From: Dichotomocladium elegans
Lineage: Eukaryota; Mucoromycota; Mucoromycetes; Mucorales; Lichtheimiaceae
Length of the DNA stretch: 64,000 nt
Direction of reading: 5' to 3'
Assembly: GCA_025716815.1 (NCBI GenBank)
Contig: JAIXMN010000031.1
Location: forward strand, 62,001 to 126,000
A model generated the notes under the pieces. The model was not told the origin of the DNA. It worked only from the letters and a program-made list of their open reading frames with translations, and did no database searches. Below are positions 56,642 to 64,000 of this stretch, in pieces. The stretch's first letter is position 1; every line of letters starts with the position of its first letter. A program made the position numbers and the translations under genes.

Positions 56642-58254
56642 CTAAAGATAAATGTAGCGCGGTTTCTTTTGGGGGTCATCACCACCACCGCCACCATTCT
56701 GGTTCGCAGTAGTCTTGAGAAGTTGATCAATGGATCTTTTCTGTGGAATACGCAGTTTTCAGCACCTCTCCTTTAACAACATGAGAAGCATATCTAAATA
56801 TACCTTTGCTGCCTCCTCTTCTTTGGACAGTACTTGACGCGTACTCATACCCATTTTTAACATGGCCTCTCTCGAGACGGCCGGTACTACAATTATCCAC
56901 TTAGGAAACGACAACAATAATAAATGAAGAACATGGGGAGAACTTACGGTTTGATCGATCATCCTTGATGCCGTGGACTTTTCTAATCATCGCTGAGCCG
57001 GGGTCTGTGCGCCCACGCAATGCTTCGCTGTACGCAAGGATTGGGGGGGGGTGAACAGAAAGTGCGTCAGGTTAGTTTTGGTGTGTCCCCCAATTCCTCA
57101 GATGATAAACTCACGCCAATGCCTTTTTGTCGATTTTGGTATTGGCTTGCTTCTTTGCATGCAATTCGATGCCTTCGGAAGTAATTGCACCTCTGCCTTT
57201 TATCGTATATGTAAACTCCATTTTCGCTATTGTCTGGTTGCCATTTCGAGATTTGCTACTGCTGCTGCTGCTGCTACTACTACTACTATTTGATGCTGCT
57301 AAATATTTGTCACCTCGATCTGTATGCGTGAGACGTGCCCACCGGACCTCGATGGCGCTGTCCCTGTCGAACGAATTTCTCTCGCTGTTATCTTTGCCGC
57401 TCCTGAGCCAAGAAACGTAATATTTATTTACCCTGATGCGAGCTCCATACGTGTATTCTTCGACTTTGAACATAACCTTGCCAGGTGTCGATCGCAGAAC
57501 GATCCGGACCGTCTAACCTCGATAGGTTTGGTATCGTTTCTTTCCGTTCATTTGTCTGTCTGTGTTCTGTCTTACCCATCCACCATCGCATCGCACTGTT
57601 TATCCTGTCGAATCATTTGCTGACACCGGACCATGTCATAACTGGTACCGATCAGGAGAATGTGATCTGGGCTGGTAACCAAAAGGCCCACGTCTGCGTC
57701 TTGATCAGAGGACCAGACGATGGTCGGTTCAAACACGCCCAGAACAGCACCGGCCTCTAGCTGTTTTTCGTATGCCGTGTAGGCCTTGCCCATCACAAAC
57801 AAGTGTGCCCTGAGACCGCGCATGTCCGTGAGGCGGCAGACACCGAATGTCTTGCGCTGAATAGAACGATCCACTACGCCGATTGTCGCCCAGTGATGGT
57901 TCGGTCTCTGACCGACGTAAATCGATCGAAACTGCTGAACATGCCGCGGTAGCAGATCAAAAGGGACATAGGTATTACGCAAGAATTTCCGTTCGATATC
58001 GATCGTGTCTGCCAATCGTTTTCTGCAAGATTGGAAGTGAGATTTGTGTGTGTGTATGGATGTGTCAATGCCTTTGTGAGGGTGCGCACAACGACGATCT
58101 CTAAGAAGAGAGAGAGTGTGTGTGGGTGGGCGGGCGGGCGTGCATGAGCTCACTTTAGCCAAAATTTTGAATTAACTTCGAGATCACGCTCGATGGTTGG
58201 TGTTTGCTGATGTTCTGTTGCTGATGTTTTCTCAGAGAGAACAGAATCGGTCAT
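56642..58254 (-). CDS. MCM10-like replication initiation factor
   Basis: Seven exons, read downwards: 58254-58154, 58022-57576, 57512-57477, 57402-57115, 57027-56948, 56886-56804, 56740-56642, giving 377 residues. The OB fold is clear (WATIGVVDRSIQRKTFGVCRLTDM, AHLFVMGKAY, AGAVLGVFEPTI, HILLIGTSYDM) and is followed by the Mcm10 CCCH finger, C-X(n)-C-X(n)-FCDRH, completed by a 36-nt exon. MCM10 binds DNA, polymerase alpha and the CMG helicase to start replication. The N-terminal coiled-coil region of longer homologues is short here, and a Ser run follows the finger. The gene reads in the same direction as the cyclin gene, 198 bp further on. Confidence 0.9.
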
Positions 58255-58423
58255 TGGACAATTGCGTGTGTGTGGGTGGGTGTGTAAAGAAAGAGTGGGG
58301 AGTTAGGTTAACAACGATAAAAAATAACAAAAAAAAGTCTCTGCGCATAAATTTCGGATGGAGTGGTCAATTTTTAATTACACGCGCACACTGCGCTACA
58401 TAAATAATGTACACGAGGCATGA

Positions 58424-59744
58424 CTAGTAGAGGAGAACGGCAGCAATCAACAAAGCCAAGGCAGCAGGAGTACTTGAAAGTGGAACTGCAACCGCGGAAG
58501 CGTCTGCGACGATCGGTTCCGGAAGCGCCCGCGCGGCCAGGCCATTGATCGCGGGCGGTGGAGACTCGATGTACGGCTGGGCGAGTCGCAGGCAGGTGGC
58601 CATATCCTGCACATTCGTATACGCAGACCTGATGGCCGGGTAATGATTCATAAAGGTCTGCATGGTGATGTTGCTGTTCTCGTGCGTAAGGACGCCGTTG
58701 CCCTGGGTGCGGAAGGTCCCGTTGGCACCCATGGTGATAAAATCTTGATAGTTTTGATTGACCTGCTCAAGCGTGATGTGAGTGATCTCCGGCTCTGCAG
58801 CGCCCCAGTCGAAGGTGTCATGCGTCCAGAGAATGGCAGTGAAGTTGAGTTGGGAAGCAATCCAGCGGACTCGGTCATCGATGTCGCCCTGGGGTGGGCG
58901 CCAGTAGAGAGGCGTGACGCCAGTGACGTATCGGATGGCTTTCGCAGTATAATAGAGCTCGGCTAACACCTCGGCATTGGTCAACGTGGTCATGGGCTGG
59001 TGGGCCCACGAGTGGGCAGCGATGTGGTGTCCGTCGCGCATGCCGCGGAGCGCACCATAAGGCCAACTGATGACATTGGTCCCTGTATAAAACATGGACG
59101 CCTTCTGGTTCTGCTGCAAAAGGTAGTCGTAAAAGGCATTGTGCGAGCAATTCGGCCCATCATCGAAACTCTATATATATATATATGTGCGTGTGAATGG
59201 TTTAGAACACTGCTATCCGCTTTCTTATTCCACTTATTCGATCTGCCCTACATACCAGACCCCAGGTCCCTGGTTCTGGACACTGGATAAGATCAGCTAG
59301 GATGTTAGGATGCTTTGGTTGCGTGCATTTGGTGACAGACCACCAGCAGTCTGGGTCGGTGGCTTCATCATAGTCTGCCATGGCAATCCCGCCTTCGGGA
59401 GTTCTAGCTCTGACAGGAATGGAGGGTGCGGCGGTCCAGTTGATGGAGTTGTAGAGCGTGACAAATTCTTGCGTCTCGTTCATGCCATTCGACGTGGCAA
59501 CCTCCCAGATTGTCGGCCACTCGGAAGGATCAATAGCTAATTCGGGAGCACTGTATTGCTCGCACTGGACAACCGGATCTTGGGAAGTGGTCTGCGGGAT
59601 GGCTGGGATGTTAATTGCATTGATATCAGGCGTCATGGTCACCGTGAAGTTTGTGACGGCTGCTGCATGTGCGCCATAGTCGACAGAGAGAAGGCCGAGC
59701 AGTAGCCCAGCAATGGATAAAGAATGAGTGATCCGCAAAACCAT
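58424..59744 (-). CDS. Chitin deacetylase, CE4, GPI-anchored
   Basis: Exons 59744-59256 and 59170-58424, 411 residues. Signal peptide (SLSIAGLLLGLLSVDYGAHA), an N-terminal extension with N-glycosylation sites, then the NodB/CE4 domain with all five motifs: SFDDGP (metal Asp), HSWAH (metal His pair), WRPPQGD, the DTFDW motif and LTHE. The C-terminus has Ser/Ala-rich sequence and a final hydrophobic stretch (PAALALLIAAVLLY), typical of a GPI signal. The enzyme turns chitin into chitosan in the cell wall, a hallmark of Mucoromycota. SFDD is a small change from the usual TFDD. Confidence 0.92.
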
Positions 59745-59969
59745 GCCAAAATACTGTATGTACGTGTTTGTTTGTGAGTATTTGTTGCAATGCCTGTTAT
59801 ATATACGCACACATATATAGAGTGTATTGTTGGACCCTGAAATTCTATCTCTACAAGGGCTGTGTCCGCCTCTCTTGGTGGCGCATGCCGCGATCCACAT
59901 CGGTGTTCATGCGCATCACACAGAAAGTGAGCCCCGACTCTTTCTCTCTCTCTCGCTTTTCCTACGTCC

Positions 59970-60521
59970 TTATTCATGCAAAGAGTCTGTGTTGTCCTCC
60001 TTGGCAGCGGCAGTGTCACACTTTGCACAGCCACCGTTGACAGGTGCTTTCTCTACGAATAAAGCGCATTTGCCACACCAGACACGGTCCATCTGGTCGA
60101 GCAAATCGGGCTGCGGAGTCCACCCCGTCCGGACAATCCAGGCCGTCGAGGGTGGTCTGAGTGGGAAGAGAACAGGATGCTGCGGCCGCTTAAAGTCGGT
60201 GTCGAGGATGTCTGAGCCTGGCCTGCTCGGATAGTAGTCGGGGAAGAAACTAAAAGCAAACCCGCAGGCGCGACACTCAGCTGTGCGATGTAAAGTCTGC
60301 GTTGGGTTGTGAGTGTTCACGTCTTCGTCGACTTGTTCCTTTTCCTCGCGATCGCAGCAGCAGCAATAACAACAGCAGCAGAAAAACCGTCTCAGCCATA
60401 GTATTAAAATGCGCCGTCGCCGTTGTGATCGATGGGATGAAGTATCGCTTTGTATTCTCTTCTCTGCTACTGCGTTCTCATGACACGCCGGGCATCGAAC
60501 AAACGATGTCACTATCGGCAT
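59970..60521 (-). CDS. Cysteine-string zinc protein, unknown function
   Basis: Single frame of 183 residues from the ATG at 60521. Four CX2C pairs (CPACHE, CRACGF, CGKCAL, CAKCDT) suggest two zinc sites. Between the first two lies FFCCCCYCCCCD, a cysteine string encoded by a degenerate GCA repeat (plus positions 60353-60381), preceded by a hydrophobic ILILWLRR. Runs of cysteines next to hydrophobic residues are often palmitoylated. No known family was recognised, and a hidden intron within the repeat cannot be excluded, although no donor and acceptor pair stood out. Confidence 0.55.
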   Translation of the reverse strand: MPIVTSFVRCPACHENAVAEKRIQSDTSSHRSQRRRRILILWLRRFFCCCCYCCCCDREEKEQVDEDVNTHNPTQTLHRTAECRACGFAFSFFPDYYPSRPGSDILDTDFKRPQHPVLFPLRPPSTAWIVRTGWTPQPDLLDQMDRVWCGKCALFVEKAPVNGGCAKCDTAAAKEDNTDSLHE

Positions 60522-60788
60522 GACCCTCTGGCTTGTATTTGCTGAAGGGTCTGTTTTGGGTGGGCGCGCCGCAAAAATACAAAATGGTTGGGTTCGGCTT
60601 TGCTTTTCCTTATCAGCCTGTTCTACTCACTTTTGAAAAGCGGCATTATCGCAGTAGAGTGCGGATATGGACAAGGATAAACTGTTAGGGCCAAGCGAAA
60701 GAAGGGAGGACAAAAGTTTCGGACAAAGATGGAATGAAAGAAAAAGGCGCTCGTGTGGTGTCACCAACTCAATTCTATTTTTACTTTA

Positions 60789-63700
60789 TTACCCGGTCGC
60801 AAACTCGAGGCTAATATGCAGCTCGCCACTGCCCATTGGGCTTAGTCCGAGCCACCGTTCAACGTGCTTGTCCCGAGGCTGAATAAGATCCCATACATTA
60901 TAATGGCAGCTGCCGAGGGTCACTGCGCGACTGAACTGGTTATGGTCCTTGACTTTAAAGCGGACGGGCGTCGGATCCTGTGAAATCTGCATCTCAAAGC
61001 TCTCGTTCCTAATCCTTTCGTCAGAACAGACCGTGCTCATCCCCAGCTAACTGCATTCCTACTTACCATGTAGGCGCAAGCGTATGCTGAATGATAGAGG
61101 ACTTGAAATTCTTTCTTCCCGCTTGTATGCGTACATATGGATCACTTGTACCAGACTTATCCACACCCCGTAGTCCCCGGGCTTCGATTAATGTTATTTT
61201 TAGTGTTCCAACTGCACCCATAGTATCGCTCAAGGGGTCTTTGTCAGTAGCACAGTCTATGTCCTCATCCTCGTCCAATATCGGTAATCGCAGCAATCCG
61301 CTTTCAGATTCTGTTCGGCTGCGCCGGACATCGCCTCCAGCCATGCCTGTTTTGCTACGCCCTGCTGGATCCATCATAGATATGCTTGTACCAATTCGCG
61401 TCGTACTGGTAAGTACTGCCGTTTGCGTCTTCCTCCGTGTCAATAGTTGGGGCTGCCATAAAAGACGAACGATGACTTCGCCGGAGACGCCTGCTATCCC
61501 GTCCAGAGGGATAGCGACGTTTTTAGCCATGAAACTCTCGACCATGTCTCCTCTTAATGTAATACCACCAGAACCAATCGGTTCGCGGTTCTGGAATTTG
61601 TTCCAGTCAAACACCTCGATCCGGAAGCTTGCTGTCACCCGCGATTGCTGTACTCATTCAAAAACATTTAGCCTAACTAGCTCTCCGGCCCCTCCCGCAG
61701 ACAAACATACAATAGGGACTGTGAACTGTTCATTCTTCCAGACCGGATTCAACGTCTTGTTGATATGTGAACTTTCGTATACACTTTCTCCGTTCACGGT
61801 AAATATCACGTACGGATCGCTGGTGCCTATAACCAAACAATCTTGTTAGCCAAGAAACTTGTACTTGTCATCTATCGTCCCTTTCCCTCATTGTTACCCG
61901 ATTTGTCAGCGGCCATGAGATTATTGGCGCGCAGAAGTGTAACGGTCAGATTGCCCTGATCTGCAGAAAAACAATATAGAGTCAGTGGGCAAGACACATC
62001 ATCCTGGACGTGGTATTGGGTCTGTTCTGGACGTACTATCCATGCTCTCATCGGGATTCAAGACAAATGAGCTCATCGGGCAATAATCAAAGCTTAGCTT
62101 GATCCTACCGGCATTGTCGCCGTATAGATCAAACCATGCGCCACTGTCGGCATCCATTGACCATTCCTGCTCTACTCCATATAAACGCTTGGTGTCCTGG
62201 ATATGGCGAATAATTGCCTTGACGCCGTCTAGCCAGTATCCAATCTTGCGATCATCCTTTTCGCTAGCAGCGGCAGGTTTAATCTCGATGGCAAGACGTG
62301 AAATGTCTACCTCCTTGACGAACACATCCGCAGTTTCATTAAATACCAGAGTCTTTCCTCGGACACGTGAGGTTTTAAATTGAGGATAGGCAGAATCTGC
62401 CATGACCTGGCAGTAGGCATATGTGTTTTGCGGCAGAACCACTTCATGGATTTTGATCCGAAGCACCCCAGACGAATATGAGCCAAGGTCGACCAGATCA
62501 TCCGGGGTATACTTGATATAGCTCCCAACGAGATCTTTCATTGGTTTTCCCTCCTGTAATTTTCCTCCTGAGGCGTTTGTTCCAGCCGTTGCAGTGACAT
62601 GTGCCCCAGACTTCTCCTCTGCATTTGGTGGCAAAGGTAAGCGAGTAGGACGAGCCCTGGGTAGGGCCAATGTAGGATAGAATTCGGCTGTAAAGAGAAG
62701 CTCGCCTTTGGTTGGGCGTCGGTCGGCCGAGTGCAACCGAGTCCAACTATGACGAGAAAAAAACCAGATGAGTTTTTTTTTTCTTTATGTCTTTCCCGCA
62801 GGTAGACGAAATGCTTACTCGGAGAACTTTCGCCCGGTGCTGATATACCACTTGTCCGGGTCCTCGCTCTGATCGCCAATGCACAGCTTGACAAGATCCT
62901 TGGTCTTGAAATCGATTACGCCAATAGACTTGTCTGGAACGCGCGCATTCCAATCAACAACCTCAAAAACAAAGTCCTCCTTGGTCGAATGCACAGGTAC
63001 ATAGAGCGTCTCACCCCACTCGGGATACAAGCTGTTGTCAACGACCGAAGTTCTCTCACGGATCTGGAACCCGGACAGGACCCGGACGTAGGGGTCAGAT
63101 TTGCCACTGCCCACAGTTTCAACATTCCGAAGGTCACGCGCTTCCCAAAACGAAAAGCGCATAACACCAATAGGAGGCGCTAGATGACCAATGTATTCAG
63201 TATACTTTGAACCTCCCCCCTCTCAACCGAAAGACGTGCGATTAAAAGTAACTCACTGTCGTAACTGTGCACATTGCTTTGCAACAAATTATTCATGATC
63301 ACCGGTTTCCATTGCGCACTGAATCGTAAGGTACCCGCACTGCTGTTATCCATGGCAAGCGGCCACCAGCCCTCATTCTTCTCCTGTTTCTCCAGGATCT
63401 CTGCAAGGGAAGAGGTCCACACACCGATTACTGTGTCATGGTGTACCTTGCTTCGGTTCTTTACCTCCACACGGACAAAGACCTCGCTCTTTTCCAAGAC
63501 AACTGTCTCGGCTGATTTTTCATAAACCGGATGTTGCTTGTCCCAGGCCACGGACGTCGTCATGATCTCACGCCCATTCACAATCACTCGTGCATAGGGG
63601 CTTGACGTCGACGATTCAGGAAGTCCGTGGCACTCATGTACTGTCAATCGCAATACAGCAGAATCTTATTTTTTTACAGCGGTAAGCATATTTGACCAAA

Positions 63701-64000
63701 GCATGTTATTGTCAACTTACTTGATTCAGGCGCAGGCTCCACTGTGCCATCTGCATTCCTAATTGGCTTGGAGACGGCAAAATACTGCATGTCCACCTTG
63801 ATGTTTCCGATTGCATTACCTTTGTGCAACAGTGGTAGTTCGCTAAAAAGAGATAATATTAATTTCCACGATCAATGAATGTCAGTCTCCAAGTCTTACA
63901 GGCCCTCTTGTTTCGTCTGATCATCGTCGTCCAATTCACGGAGTAGATAGTAAGCCGTTGCAATCCGTTCATCCTCGCCATTGTCAACCTTGGTGTTGAG
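60789..64000 (-). CDS. Tricalbin-like multi-C2 protein, C-terminal part
   Basis: Partial: exons 64000-63900, 63842-63721, 63664-63257, 63179-62819, 62746-62037, 61960-61898, 61826-61711, 61647-61067, 61008-60789, giving the last 893 residues. Several C2 domains follow one another. Two show clear calcium-site residues (VETVGSGKSDPYVRVLSG; MAADKSGTSDPYVIFTV), and another reads GVDKSGTSDPYVRIQAG near the C-terminus. The first C2 in the window (NADGTVEPAPES, LRLTVHECHGL) is less canonical. This arrangement fits tricalbins or extended synaptotagmins, lipid-transfer tethers between ER and plasma membrane; the SMP domain would lie beyond the window. The call between tricalbin and another multi-C2 family is inferred. 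Confidence 0.82.

Noticed and set aside
61091..61849. 252-codon plus-strand frame
   Set aside because: Antisense to the exons encoding the C2 domains of the tricalbin-like gene, which match the family on the minus strand.

Overview
This window is nuclear DNA of a filamentous fungus, most likely an early-diverging one (Mucoromycota, probably Mucorales). The genes are dense and lie on both strands. They are cut by many short introns (mostly 45-110 nt, GT-AG), start behind CT-rich leaders, and often carry CAG/CAA-type glutamine, alanine and asparagine runs. The remnant Tc1/mariner transposase, the GPI-type chitin deacetylase and the protein set (IVY1, PFA-type DHHC enzyme, OPI3, LOG, GRIP golgin, CENP-M, cyclin Y, MCM10) fit that placement. 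This is inference from gene content; no marker gene such as rRNA is present. No tRNA, rRNA, CRISPR array or prokaryotic feature was seen.

All exon-intron models were built by hand. Each joins GT-AG (or, in five cases, GC-AG) boundaries so that reading phase closes and the protein matches its family. In coding order: 0-6 kb holds the 3' part of an AIFM2/FSP1-like oxidoreductase, a dead Tc1/mariner copy and about 3 kb of decayed sequence. 6-16 kb holds an IVY1-like vacuolar protein, a Pho85-type cyclin, a CENP-M homologue, a small RVxF protein, a formin fragment gene (GBD/FH3 only) and an SDR. 16-27 kb holds a Q-rich zinc protein, a DHHC palmitoyltransferase, a SAP-domain protein and a GTPBP1-like GTPase. 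27-38 kb holds an M17 aminopeptidase, PIG-S and LOG as a divergent pair, an ACAD10-type HAD phosphatase, a DXD glycosyltransferase, a CoA-binding protein and an acidic single-pass membrane protein. 38-48 kb holds a GRIP golgin, a PTS1-tagged alpha/beta hydrolase, an SR splicing factor, a small novel five-exon gene and ZNHIT2. 48-64 kb holds a pseudokinase, OPI3, a DUF4460/TCAIM-like gene, a secreted cysteine protein, a cyclin-Y-like gene, MCM10, a chitin deacetylase, a cysteine-string zinc protein and the C-terminal part of a tricalbin-like multi-C2 protein that runs off the window.

There is no operon-like pathway cluster. Several genes share cell themes: cell cycle and chromosome (two cyclins, CENP-M, MCM10), membrane traffic and lipids (IVY1, DHHC, golgin, tricalbin, OPI3, PIG-S) and cell wall (chitin deacetylase). 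Points most worth a second look: a CENP-M homologue in a fungus; two 12-nt microexons that each encode part of a catalytic motif; five GC-AG introns that all use GCAAGT; a pseudokinase that has lost its N-lobe; a formin lacking FH1/FH2; and a small five-exon gene with no open frame long enough to be seen directly.
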